Origin: Gerris lacustris
Lineage: Eukaryota; Arthropoda; Insecta; Hemiptera; Gerridae
Assembly (NCBI GenBank): GCA_951217055.1
Contig: OX578281.1
Location: forward strand, 12,308,447-12,372,446
DNA: 64,000 nt
Reading direction: 5' to 3'
The position numbers and the translations under genes are program-made. How positions within the stretch are numbered: the stretch's first letter is position 1; each line of letters begins with the position of its first letter. Of the stretch, positions 1-9,444 are shown piece after piece. Below the pieces are notes generated by a model, which had not been told where the DNA came from, made no database searches, and was given only the letters and a program-made list of their open reading frames with translations.

Positions 1-221
1 CAAGAAACGATTGCCTGTTTCAAAACTAGAACTGTGACTGGAATGTGTATTGTCATGTGCTAGTAGCTCGCACAAGACCGATCATCCGGATGATACTAGC
101 ATGCTGTTTCACTGACAAATGTACACAGCGGCTGCAGCATGCCAGCTACTGATGTGCTAGTAACTCGCCACTGGCATGCTTTTTTACTAGCATGTGTATT
201 TCCACCTTAATCATTAGATTT
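1..221. other. unassigned sequence with palindromic words
   Basis: No gene is seen. The stretch holds a perfect 14-bp palindrome (ATCATCCGGATGAT, 81-94) and a repeated word (GTGCTAGTARCTCGC near 56 and 154) together with several ACTAGCATG/CATGCTAG words. It may be the edge of a fold-back repeat whose other part lies outside the window. Confidence 0.4.
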
Positions 222-765
222 AATGGGTGCTTAGATTATTACACATAATAGTTCTTTCAATGGCATCATTGAATAATTTTCAGATCTTTCTACGAACTTA
301 TCGTGGCTTGGTTGCACTTATTCTCTCTACATACGTTATCTATAACAATGTTATAATAATTAGACATAATGCCATATCATTATGGCTCCTGTAAACATAT
401 ACTTTATCTATAACAATTATAAATAATGCGTGCTTAGATTGTTACATATAATAGTTCTTTCAATGGTATCATTGAATAATTTTCAGATCTTTCTACGAAC
501 TTATCGTGGCTTGGTTGCACTTATTCTCTCTACACACTTTATCTATAACAATGTTATAATATAAATATAATGCGTGCTTAGATTGTTACACATAATAGTT
601 CTTTCAAGGGTTTCATTGAATCATTTTTAGATCGTTCAACGAACTAATCGTGGCTTGATTGCTTCTATCCTCTCTGCATATTTTATCTATAACAATGTCA
701 TAATGATTATACATAATGAGTGTTCAGATTTTAGACATAATGATTCTTTTTCATTCATGTCTCTT
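222..765. repeat. tandem repeat, unit about 145 bp, 3-4 copies
   Basis: Copies begin at 222, 424, 569 and 716 with AATGNGTGYTTAGATT. Spacing is 202, 145 and 147 bp; the first copy carries an extra ~57 bp (around 350-412) that itself repeats the words ATAACAATTATA and CATAATG. Each copy has AGTTCTTTCAA, then a TCGTGGCTTG word and TTATCTATAACAATG. Divergence rises toward the last, partial copy. An open frame across 655-879 is a chance frame inside the repeat. Confidence 0.8.
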
Positions 766-875
766 CCTTCCTCAATGAATTCCTACTACACCGGTTGCAT
801 GTGCGTTCTTACGATTTGGTGTCTATTAAACCGTTTTAATATTAACTTGGTGCGTAGGCTTCCGCGGGTAGACTC

Positions 876-1160
876 GTAAAATAAACAGCTTGGTTTTCCG
901 GTGGAATCCGTGTCACGAAGGGGGTGAAGTCCGACGTTTCGCTTCCCCTGCTGGAAGCATCTTCACAGGTGTGGTGCATCGTGTTGTCGCCTCGAAGCAA
1001 ATATCCAAAAAAAAAAAAAATCAGTAAATCCTTTGTTTGCTTCGAGTCAACACCACGATGCACCACACCCCTGAAGATGCTTCCAGCAGAGGAAGCGAAA
1101 CGTCGGACTTCACCCCCTTCGTGACGTGGATTCCACCGGAAAACCAAGCTGTTTATTACG
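876..1160. mobile_element. fold-back element (126-bp arms, ~31-bp loop) with hammerhead-like core
   Basis: Left arm (about 876-1001) is the near-perfect reverse complement of right arm (about 1033-1160); the loop is A-rich. The outer ends read TAAACAGCTTGGTTTTCCGG and its complement. The right arm carries CTGAAGA (1071-1077), a stem GCTTCC/GGAAGC and GAAACGTC (1096-1103), the order of conserved boxes of a hammerhead ribozyme; the left arm carries the same on the minus strand with box 1 mutated. Similar motifs are known in Penelope-like and other retroelements. Both open frames in this interval arise from the palindrome. No target-site duplication was recognised. Confidence 0.75.
1071..1112 (+). 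other. hammerhead-ribozyme-like core
   Basis: CTGAAGA, then a 6-bp stem (GCTTCC...GGAAGC) with a 6-nt loop, then GAAAC and GTC. The self-complementary ACGT after GAA could form the 2-bp stem III used by dimeric minimal hammerheads. Flanking stem I is weak (only CC/GG seen). Activity is not implied. Confidence 0.45.
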
Positions 1161-1164
1161 TTTT

Positions 1165-1480
1165 AATATTACTATAATATTAACAAGTAAGGCGCTACGT
1201 GAGGTGATAATCGCCAGTTTGTGTACGATTAAGTTAACATTATTTAGTGTAATAGTTGCATATTCTTTTTCTACACTTAAATACCTTTAAATTGATGTTT
1301 AACATGTCAAGGTGACTAAAAACATTTTTTTAATCGCCCGCCATATTTGCCACCATCTTGAAAATATTAGGTGTGAAATTAACTGTTTTTATCAAAATAA
1401 AATAAACAATGTGTATTTAATGAATTAGATTTTTTTCTTTTTTTTCTGTATTTATTATTAAAATCCTACAATCGTAGATA
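1165..1480. other. no feature recognised
   Basis: AT-rich single-copy-looking sequence. No gene, RNA or repeat could be supported. Confidence 0.5.
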
Positions 1481-1483
1481 AAG

Positions 1484-1610
1484 TGCGGTACACAACTGCA
1501 TTTTGCTTTTCTCGTGTGGTTTTACTACCCTCGCTGTCGCTCGGGTGCAAACTCTACACTCGCATACAAAACGCTACTCTCCGCTTTAGACGTGTAATGT
1601 ACTATACAAG
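1484..1610 (+). repeat. Family 3 terminal hairpin module (isolated copy)
   Basis: Matches the right-hand module of the Family 3 elements near 33.6 and 37.0 kb: TAGATAAAGTGCGGTACAC, then a long imperfect hairpin centred on CCCTCGCTGTCGCTCGGG, ending in GTAATGTACTATA. The copy is diverged (GCTTTAGACGTGTAA in place of GCACTCGACGCGTAA) and lacks the left part of the element. It abuts the 5' truncation of the RTE remnant. Confidence 0.7.
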
Positions 1611-1649
1611 TTTAGATATCTGTATAGTAAGGATTTATTTATATTCAAA

Positions 1650-2402
1650 GGTAAAATGGATAAGAGGATAAAACAGCGTGCCTTTGATTCATGCATCATC
1701 CCTTGCTTAACATACGGTTCTCAAACATGGAGTATGACGAAACGAGACGCCAAGAAATTAAGAGTCGCCCAACGAGCAATGGAGAGGAGTCTACTAGGTG
1801 TTAAAAAGAGAGACCGAATGAGAAACACCGATATCAGGGAAAGAACTGGAGTAGAAGATGCAGTCGTAGTTGCGAAAAAACTGAAATGGAAATGGGCAGG
1901 TCACATGGCAAGGATACAAGATGGAAGGTGGACTAAGGCTGTGAGTGAGTGGTGTCCTAGAAAAAGAAAAAGAAAACGAGGAAGACCTCTGGTTCGTTGG
2001 AGAGATGATCTGGAGCAAGAAGCCGGTGTTACTTGGATGAGAACAGCCCAGGACAAGCAGACATGGCGCAACATGATGGAGGCCTATGCCCAGAAATAGG
2101 CCTAGTTTCTCAAAACCAGTGCAAATAAAAAAATAAAAAATAAATAAATAAAATTGAAAAAAATAAATAAATAAAATAAAACAAATAAATTAAATAAGTA
2201 TAACACAAAATAAAATAACTATTCAATAAATAATTAATCTGAATATGAACTTAATGATATTTGGTTAAAATATAGTAAATAATGAAATGTGTATGTAAAA
2301 TTATTGTATAATATGTAATAATTATTGTATAAAATTATGTATTATCGTATGTATTTGCGAAACAAATAAAGGCTTTATTATTATTATTATTATTATTATT
2401 AT
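1650..2402 (+). mobile_element. 5'-truncated RTE-type non-LTR retrotransposon
   Basis: Contains the 3' end of the reverse-transcriptase ORF (1656-2099), a ~300-bp AT-rich 3' UTR, a polyadenylation-type AATAAA at 2365-2370 and a (TTA)n tail from about 2375 to 2402. A microsatellite tail and strong 5' truncation are usual for RTE-like elements inserted by target-primed reverse transcription. The 5' boundary is placed just upstream of the ORF because no RT core is found before it. Confidence 0.85.
1656..2099 (+). pseudogene. RTE-type endonuclease/reverse-transcriptase ORF, C-terminal fragment
   Basis: The 147-codon frame is the C-terminal region that follows the RT thumb in RTE-type proteins. 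Near residue 14 it has CIIPCLTYGSQTW, the family's conserved 'LxYGxxTW' block. It continues with a helix rich in K/R and 'RRAMERSLLGV'-like sequence (residues ~35-50), then WKWAGHMAR (about 79-87), DGRWTKAVSEW, and a basic RGRPLVRWRDDL block (about 109-120), and ends with a short 'W...AYAQK' tail at a stop. The intact protein would be roughly 900-1000 residues with an N-terminal APE endonuclease and RT palm; both are missing here. The fragment is still open with no frameshift, suggesting a fairly recent insertion. The initiator ATG is incidental. It is very unlikely to be expressed as a functional protein. Confidence 0.9.
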
Positions 2403-2930
2403 AGTAATGATATAAAACATTAAAACAGTTGATTTCATTTTTTTAAACATACTTAAATAAATATATAAAATATAGTTTATTAATAATAAGCTGTATAGCG
2501 ACAGACATGTCTTTGATATACCTCCGAAAACATTGGAATAATGGCTTTCAACATCTTATCACACTCCAGGACAAAAACCTTTTTCCGTAAAAAAGAACCG
2601 TAAATATCTTTATCTAACCTATAAAAGTTCTCTATAAAATATTACAACAACGCATTTATGTGCCTGAACGAGATTATATTGTCTAGCCTCCCCCGCTAAG
2701 GTGTTATTTTAAACAATAAAACTCTGTTTATTATTGCATAGGAAGATTGTAAAGTTTAAATTAAATTACAGGGCTTATAGTTTGTTACTGTTACATGTGT
2801 GATGCAATGTGCCATTAATGTGATAATATTTCTTATATGATACAATGATTAAAGACTTCATTGGAAGATCTAATATAAAAACATTAAGTTCAATTATATT
2901 TTAATAATTAAACTAGGCATCGCGTGGCTC
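2403..2930. other. no feature recognised
   Basis: AT-rich sequence with no supportable gene or repeat. Confidence 0.5.
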
Positions 2931-2934
2931 TATC

Positions 2935-3180
2935 ATTGAAGCGAGCGTATTGCAATAAAATACCGAATATTAAAATTTGTTAATCATGATGAATGTCATA
3001 GTTGAAGATAAGTGGAAGAGGGTAGTGTGGAGTAGAGTGGGGGTACTCGGTTCAAAGCTTTACTTCCTAAACAAACCTAAAGAATCTTAACCACCCTCAG
3101 TAGCTTTTAAACAATTATTATAAATGTATCACTTCATTACTCAAATACTACTGCTTGTATCACGTTGAAATTTTACATAC
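2935..3180 (+). repeat. Family 5 dispersed repeat, partial copy
   Basis: The words TTGAAGCGAGCGTATTGCA, GTTAATCATGATGA and CTGCTTGTATCA are shared in the same order with 56465-56660, and the first also with 38145-38160 (inverted). No coding content. Confidence 0.55.
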
Positions 3181-3283
3181 TTGTTTCAATCGTACTTTAG
3201 ACGATGTACAGGAAGTTTTATTAAAATCGTTACGTTAGAACGTAAGATATCGGTAAAAACGTGGTTTTCTCTATTTTAAACGT

Positions 3284-3595
3284 TTAGGTCCGCTTTAATA
3301 GTTTTAGCGATCTTTATTAATTCAAAGCAGTGTCGTTGTTGGTTTAAATAAAAAATGTTATTTGAAAAAAATGTTCGTCTCATCGAATAGGTGATGATAG
3401 AATTTTTTCCCGTCCTGAAATTCCAATTTTAAATTTGAAGCTCACGTTTACGCGAGCATTGCGCGCGAACTCTTGGACGGATCACGCTGTCCAACGAACT
3501 TAGCCTGAGTATTAGTAAAAGGAAGATGTATACCAAATTTCAACCAAATCGGTCAACTTTTACTCAAGTTATCGTCGGACACGTAAACGTTACAC

Positions 3596-3630
<35 letters not shown>

Positions 3631-3635
3631 GCATA
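3284..3635 (+). mobile_element. Family 1 (type A body), truncated copy
   Basis: Matches the body of the complete copy at 27062-27655: GCGATCTTTA, a TTTGAAAAAAATGTTCGTCTC block, TTTACGCGAGC, CCAACGAACT, CTCAAGTTATCGTCG and a (ACAG)n tract (3597-3627). Both ends are missing: neither the AATAGACTGCC start nor the terminal hairpin is present. Confidence 0.8.
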
Positions 3636-3806
3636 TTTCGTTGAATGAAAGAAGCTCGCTTACGCTCGCTTCAATTAAAAAATAGACTGCCAATTAGTGT
3701 GGCACATATTATAGCTTATTAATATCCACATATCCTACCACGTACTTTATTGATTTTATGCTTTTAAAAGCCATTATTGTTTAATTTATTTAATTATTTT
3801 CCCCGT

Positions 3807-4360
3807 TTATTTTTACTTTCTCATATAAAATGAAAGTATTGTGATGGCGTGAAAATTCGTATTGATATTTCGATGGATTTACACGTTTTCCATGTTGTGG
3901 TTTACAAGTCCAAAAAAGGGGACCTGAAAACGTGTAAATCCATCGAAATATCAAAAAAGTTTTTTTTTTTGTTTTATTTCAAAAAAATCGTCTGTCTGTG
4001 CAGACGCCTGCAGCCTTAATTACTGTACAGATTTTGACGATATTTGGCATACATTTTCAGAAAAATCATACCCCGAGGTGAAATCGAAAATTAATTTCAG
4101 CTCAAAATTTGGGGGCGCTACCCCCAAAAACTCTGAAAAAATATGAAAATAAAAAATATTTCTCGAAAACGGTCCCGACGATTTTGAATCAACAAATCTA
4201 AAATGTAGTCCATTAAATACGAATCTAACGATATAAGTCGTTTCCCCGGGAAAAATCTAGTTATTTTTATGAGAAATTTTGATGAAATGTTCAATAATAA
4301 TTAAATGTGCCTACGAAAACACGAAAACTAATAAATGGAAAACACTATTTTGAACTCGTA
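3807..4360 (+). mobile_element. element nested in Family 1 copy
   Basis: Interrupts the type B body between TTAATTATTTTCCCCG and TTGAGAAATTTGTCTG. It opens with a short hairpin (TACTTTC...GAAAGTA, about 3816-3840), then a perfect 27-bp inverted repeat and a CGTCTGTCTGTG word. Arthropod Helitron-like non-autonomous elements have similar layouts, but no diagnostic end could be fixed, so the class is open. Confidence 0.5.
3864..3952. repeat. perfect 27-bp inverted repeat, 35-bp loop
   Basis: Arms 3864-3890 and 3926-3952 are exact reverse complements (outer GATATTTCGATGG, inner ACACGTTTTC). It would form a stable hairpin in RNA or single-stranded DNA. Confidence 0.9.
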
Positions 4361-4864
4361 TTTGAGAAATTTGTCTGATTGTCTCGAACCGATTTTTTAA
4401 TGTCAAAATTGTTTTGATTTTTTACATGAATTAAAGTATAAATTTAGCAAAAGTTAAAGAGCGAAGACGGTAGAAATAAATTTGGTGCTATCTGCGACAA
4501 TCCATCCAAATTTCATAAAAATCAGATGAGAACTTTTGAAGATATAGGTGTAAATAAATGTATGCATGTGGAAGCGAAACAAATAGCTGCAGAAGTTTGA
4601 AACTTTCATAGGACCAACAATGGGCTAATTATGACCTACCATTCAAATTTCACTAAAATCGGACTTGTAGTTTTATAGTAATTTCTGTTAGTTCACAAAG
4701 ATTGAGAGTAAGACCGACAGACCGACGTACCCAAAAATTTTCCCTGATGTCTGAAACGGAGTTTTGTCTAGGAATTTTTGAATTCGGAAACATATTTTTG
4801 TTCTTCAGAACGTTCACATAGCTTCCGTTACCTTCGATAAGATCGGAAGCAAAGTTATATGATT

Positions 4865-5580
4865 TTGCTATTCTTTATTTTATTATTTTATTTTTATATC
4901 AGTTTTACCTATTTATAAAAGCAATGTAGAAATATCTGTTCAAAATATTTTATTATTTACCATTAAAATACTTTAAGCTCACTTCTTCTACCTCGAACAA
5001 CATTAGGTACAAACGGGCAAAAAAAAGGAATTACATAACAGGAATTCCTTTCATTCCGAGGTTTGGAATTGAATTAACTTGAAGCTCTTGGCCTTATAGT
5101 ATTGTGACATTGTTTCCATATTGGAAAATGGATTTACAATTCATTAGCATATCAATTAAAATGGAGGTACGTGAGCAGAATTAATGCAATACCAGCAGTC
5201 ACGTATATATCATACTGAGAGAAACGCTACCTACAGATTTTATAGCTTTTATTAAGCAATACGAATTAATAGTTGAACACTTATATATTATTTTTAATTA
5301 TTTATATATTTCTATTAAATTTACTGAAGAGAACGGAAGTGGTTTGATCATTATGAAGAAAATAATTATAATATAAATCCAAAATCTGACTTTCCTTTAC
5401 AGAAATGTGTATTAGGCTTCAAGGAACATTTTTAATTTATTGACAGTCTATCACTGTGACAGTCAACCTTTTTCGGCACTTTTTAACTTCAGCACCCCCC
5501 TTGGTTCTAACTAATAGTCTGCCCTACAAAAGTCTCAAAGGTTTGTGTGTTTGTCTCCCCAAGACATTGAGACTCCTTGG
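4865..5580. other. no feature recognised
   Basis: AT-rich sequence; no gene or clear repeat. The frame at 5456-5683 overlaps the C- and G-rich left end of the next element and shows no protein family features. Confidence 0.45.
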
Positions 5581-5934
5581 CAGTGGCGATCCTAGGGGGG
5601 GGCTAAGGGGGCTTGAGCCCCCCCCAGAAACCAAATTAGCCCCCCTGGCTTCAAATGATCAATTTCACCTCAGAAATGCATAAAAGCGCTGTTTTGAGGG
5701 GTCATATTTCACAAATTTTCCTGGGGTGTACCCTCGGACCCCCCCCTCATTAATTAACTGTAGACGACGCCCATGTCTTACAGTAAGATATTGTACTGCA
5801 GTAAGCATCAGCATTACATTTCTAACGAATCCGTTCAACACAGTTGATGTTACTTGGCCGTGGAGATATTTTTTGTTTATTAGTTGTACACGAATAACCC
5901 CCCCCCCCAGACTTTGCCGCTGGATACGCCACTG
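5581..5934. mobile_element. hAT-like non-autonomous element
   Basis: Left end CAGTGGCGATCCTAGGGGGG and right end CCCCCCAG...CTGGATACGCCACTG are inverted; CAGTGGCG-type ends followed by G runs are typical of many hAT MITEs. Length 354 bp. The flanking 8 bp (CTCCTTGG and CATAGGAT) do not match, so the target duplication has been lost or one end is displaced. Frames in both directions here have no recognisable domain. Confidence 0.65.
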
Positions 5935-6033
5935 CATAGGATTGCCACCGGAAAGGACTGTAACAACATACATATAATATATAAATGTGTTGCTTCCTGG
6001 TACATTAAAATGTATACTAAACCCACAAGACAT

Positions 6034-6051
6034 GGGGGGCTTTAGCCCCCC
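6034..6051. repeat. 18-bp palindrome GGGGGGCTTTAGCCCCCC
   Basis: An 8-bp GC stem with a 2-nt centre. It resembles the subterminal GGGGGCTTGAGCCCCC at 5606-5621 of the neighbouring hAT-like element, followed in both by CCCAGAA, so it may be a fragment of a second copy. Confidence 0.6.
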
Positions 6052-6059
6052 CAGAACTA

Positions 6060-6300
6060 TTGACCTAGAATAGCTACTGCTCCTGGGGCAGTTTTATCTT
6101 TAATATTCCTTAGTCTTAATAGTTGATTAGTCTAAGGGATATATGATCACAATTATATAGACAACTGTGAAATTCCTTTGTCCCAAGGTACATTGGAATA
6201 AATATCCCTTCGTCTTAATAGTAATTTAGACTAAGGATTATATGCTACTCTGTATATGTTCGTTTGTCTAAATAACTATTAACTCAAAGGGATATAGGGG
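6060..6300. repeat. Family 2 MITE, internal part only (diverged, doubled)
   Basis: Shares ATTCCTTTGTCCCAAGGTAC, TTGGAATAAATATCCCTT and CGTCTTAATAGT with Family 2 interiors near 11.5, 14.4, 36.0 and 61.4 kb. A second, more diverged set of the same words precedes it. The terminal CTTTAGATTGTTACTCCCC is absent. Confidence 0.55.
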
Positions 6301-6384
6301 GGTGCTAAAGTAAAAAGGTACCCATTTTTCCGAACTGCCATATCTGGTGGGGAAACGACGTGTATTTACTTCTATACGTAGTGA

Positions 6385-6465
6385 AAGCTATGTGATCTTT
6401 CTTAAGAACAAAAATTTATTATGTCCCCGATTTCAAAAAATTCCAAGGCAGAAGTGTTTTATAGA
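6385..6465 (-). repeat. Family 1 3'-end fragment
   Basis: GAAAGCTATGTGATC, AAGAACAAAAATTT, then TCCCCGATTTCAAAAAATTCC and AAGGCAGAA follow the order of the Family 1 3' end read on the minus strand. The hairpin is lost. Confidence 0.55.
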
Positions 6466-7150
6466 TCTAGCTTCTTATGTATTTTTATAAACCTGGTTAA
6501 TCTTGTTTCCCTATAGATTATTGATTAAATTGGTTGTAGTATGTTGTTTTTGTTATTTCTTCGTGATTTAGTTTCATTTGTTGTTACATTTGCTTGTAGT
6601 TCTAGGTCTTTTGTTGCCATATCTTATTGGTCACTCTTCCTGTTGTTTATAGTTTTTCAAATGTTTTTTTTTTTTTCCTCTTCTAGTACGAATAATATAT
6701 CTTTTTTTTATAATATAGCTTTTTTACTTTTGATTACCTAAAGGAAAAGTATTGTTTTCAATTAAAAAAAAATCGAAACCGGGATTCCTGAGAAATTACC
6801 TATCTATTTTGGGCGTTTTTAAGACCATTTAAGTGGAATTTATCTGGTTGTCTGTCTGTATCACGCATAACTCATATAGTTTTTAAGTTAGAGACTTAAA
6901 ACTTGGTACAAAATCAATTCTTACAAATAGTTGTGCCACCCGGAAAAAAATAAATTTGTGATGTCGTTAACCCATTTTGCTGAGTCAAAAAATTCATAAA
7001 AAAAATTGGAAAAATTTTCTAATTGTGCTGGAACTTGCACTAATTAATACCTGTTTATAAAACAAACATTCCATTGAATATGCTGCCATTTTGAAAATAT
7101 CGGCTTTTGAACTTTGAAACATAAACGCTAAATAATTTCGCGATTTTATT
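6466..7150. other. unassigned AT-rich sequence
   Basis: T-rich then A-rich stretches, a GGTTGTCTGTCTGT word near 6845 and ACTTGGTAC nearby suggest another diverged dispersed repeat, but no copy elsewhere in the window was matched. The open frame at 6541-6741 is T-rich low-complexity. Confidence 0.35.
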
Positions 7151-7151
7151 T

Positions 7152-7548
7152 TTTATTTTTTCCATTTTATTGGATGGTAGGTCGCAATTAGTCTATTGTT
7201 GGTCCCATATAAGTTTCAACCTTCGGCGCCCATTTGTTTTCTTCCACATGCTCACAAACATACATTTATTTACACCTATATTATCAAAAGCACTCATCTG
7301 ATTTTTTATGATATTTAGATGGTTTGTCGAAAGTAGCTTGCAGATGGCCGCAGATTAATTTCAACCATCTGCGCTCCTAAAATTTTGCTAAATTGATACA
7401 TTAATGCAAAAAATCAAAACAATTTTGAAATTTTTGAAAAAAAGGGGGGGAATTAATTTGACAACAATATGTCTTAATGGGATAATGAAATTTATTAAAG
7501 GAGCTATCATTGAGGAAGCTATGTGCCACACTAATTGGCAGAGTATTT
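7152..7548 (-). mobile_element. Family 1 (type B body), copy lacking the hairpin end
   Basis: Read on the minus strand it has the start (GTGTGGCACATAGCTTCCTC at 7513-7533, complement) and the B body words (CCATCTAAATATC, GTGTAAATAAATG, GGACCAACAATAGAC). It stops before the (ACAG)n and hairpin region. A second minus-strand copy begins 55 bp further on. Confidence 0.75.
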
Positions 7549-7603
7549 TATATCTTTGAGTTGTTAAATGATTCTTCATTCATCATTATAATAATTTTAA
7601 GAC

Positions 7604-7738
7604 TTTTTGCTTCCGAGCTTACCGAAGGTAACGGAAGCATTGTGTTCACTTTTGAGAACGAAGAACTTTTATGTCTCCGATTTCAAAAATTCCAAGACAG
7701 AAATCCGTTTCAGACATCAGGCAACATTTTTGGTCTCG

Positions 7739-7770
<32 letters not shown>

Positions 7771-8185
7771 GGTCTGTGTCCGCGAATTATGAAACGTGCC
7801 ACGATAACTTGAGTAAATGTCGACCGATTTTGATGAAATTTGGTAGACATGTTCATTTTACCAATACCCAAGATGAGTTCGTTGGACAACGTTATCCGTC
7901 CAAGCGTTCACGAGCAACGCTCTCGTAAACGTGAACTTTAAATTTAAAATTGGAATTTTAGGTCGGGGAAAAAATCTAACTTCATCTATTCAATGAGACA
8001 AACATTTTTTTCAAATACAATTTTTTAGTAAAACCAACAGCGACACCGCTATGAAGTGTTAAAGATCGCTAAAAATATTAATAGTTTTTACAAAATAAAC
8101 AATATAACAATAAAGTAATATAACAATAAAGTACATGATAGGATGCGAGGAAGCTATGTGCCACACTAATTGGCAGTCTATTTTT
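7604..8185 (-). mobile_element. Family 1 (type A body), complete copy
   Basis: On the plus strand it opens with GCTTCCGAGCTTACCGAAGG...CGGAAGC (the terminal hairpin, 7609-7638). It then has TCTCCGATTTCAAAAATTCC, a (GTCT)n tract (7741-7770), ACTTGAGTAAATGTCGACCG and GCGTTCACGAGCAACGC, and ends with GAGGAAGCTATGTGCCACAC and TTGGCAGTCTATTTTT. About 580 bp, colinear with 27062-27655. The overlapping short frames in three phases are products of the GTCT tract. Confidence 0.88.
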
Positions 8186-8189
8186 AGTT

Positions 8190-8905
8190 ACTTGCTCATT
8201 TTTTTCCCTTACTTCTCCTCTCCTCATCTCCTTTTCCCTTACTTGTTTTAAAATAATGTAGTTTTATCTAAAGCGTTCTAAATTTCTTATTTTATGGACG
8301 ATTCTATACTCTTTTCTTTTTTGTCCTCTACTTTTCTAGAGGACTATGTAACGCAGGGTTTAAAGGAAATTGGCCATTTGGTACATTGTCAATAGATGTA
8401 AGACTTGAGGCAAGTCAGTGTGCTAGAGATGGGGCAAGGTAACGGTAGTAGAACTGACTATTTTATGGTCATAATTTCCTGCTGTAGCTTCCTCTAGGTT
8501 GCCTTTACCTTGCCATCGCTTCCTCTCCGTTCTCCCTGCTTTCTCGTGTCCAGAAAAGGCTACAGATGTTCTTGTAAAAGAGAGTTGGCAGCTCTCCATA
8601 TTACTTCCTCTATGATGCTCTTTTTTTTCTCTCTCTCCTTTTATCTATGTGGCAATACATGGTTTTTTTTCTCTTCTACCTCTCCTTTTCACAAAGAATA
8701 ATTTTTTTTACTCAAAGTAAAACCATATAAGAAACAAAAAATATACTCATTTAATAAAATAAAATAAAGTTAAGTAATAAATAAATCGATTGATAACAAA
8801 GTAAGTTATGTTTTTATAAATTTAATTATTTCTTTATACTTACACATTAATCACAATTCTCTCTCTTTATATTTATCTCCATGAGACGTGAGTCGTTTTT
8901 TTATA
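8190..8905. other. no gene; pyrimidine-rich sequence
   Basis: Contains CT-rich runs (8205-8245, 8320-8340, 8615-8640, 8670-8690) and AT-rich tail sequence. No supportable gene or repeat family. Confidence 0.45.
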
Positions 8906-8911
8906 TATAAC

Positions 8912-8953
8912 GGCCCCTGAAGAAGGTTTTAAGTAAAAATCGAAACGTCGGGA
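8912..8953 (+). other. hammerhead-ribozyme-like core
   Basis: GGCCC then CTGAAGA (8917-8923), stem II from GGTTTT and AAAAATC with a 4-nt loop, GAAACGTC (8942-8949) then GGG. CCC before box 1 can pair with GGG after the predicted cleavage C, giving a 3-bp stem I; ACGT gives the dimer-type stem III. This is the best-formed such motif in the window. Confidence 0.55.
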
Positions 8954-9028
8954 TCGCAATATAGTGACGATTTTTGTGACTGAAACCTTGAGATTAGTTT
9001 GTTTTTATTACTGGTCTTATATTACTTT

Positions 9029-9300
9029 GCTTTGTAAGTTTCATCGCACGTTTCCGTTACCACGATTTTGAACCACTTCCCGTATTTCAATCTTCCCCAA
9101 ATTTTGCACATAGAAACAACTAAGGTAAAGAATACAGAAACCAAAAAAATAAAATAAAAATGGCGTCATATTTCTTTGCTTTTTAAGTTTCGTCGCACAC
9201 CTATTACCCCAACTTTGAACCACTTCCCGTCTTTCAATCTTCCCCAAATTTTGCACGTGGAAACAACTAAGGTGAAGAATACAGAAACCAAAAAAAAAAT
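9029..9300. repeat. tandem duplication, ~147-bp unit, 2 copies
   Basis: AACCACTTCCCGT at 9071 and 9218; the copies share CTTTCAATCTTCCCCAAA, TTTTGCAC and GAAACAACTAAGGT and end in A-rich tails. The minus frame 9041-9256 spans both copies and is not a recognisable protein. Confidence 0.85.
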
Positions 9301-9444
9301 TAAAAATTAAATAAAATTAAAAAAAAAATTGAAAATAAGACCAGTTTTCAGAAATGGTATTTGTATATTAATTATTGTTTATATTGACGGTCGAGAACTT
9401 ATTTTTTATAAATTAAGAATTTTATTCATATTTATCAATTATAT

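Larger units (their letters stand above)
3680..4854 (+). mobile_element. Family 1 (type B body), complete copy with a nested insertion
   Basis: Starts with AATAGACTGCCAATTAGTGT and ends at the degenerate hairpin GCTTCCGTTACC...GGAAGC (about 4830-4850). The type B body is recognised by TTTTGATTTTTTACATG, GACAATCCATCCAAATTTC, GGACCAACAATGGGCTAA and CCCTGATGTCTGAAACGG. An unrelated element occupies about 3807-4360. No long frame is present; the element is non-autonomous. Confidence 0.8.

Noticed and set aside
842..1147. 101-codon minus-strand frame as a gene
   Set aside because: It covers both arms of a palindrome, and the opposite strand is also open.
5581..5934. 8-bp target duplication for the hAT-like element
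   Set aside because: Flanks CTCCTTGG and CATAGGAT do not match, so no duplication is claimed.
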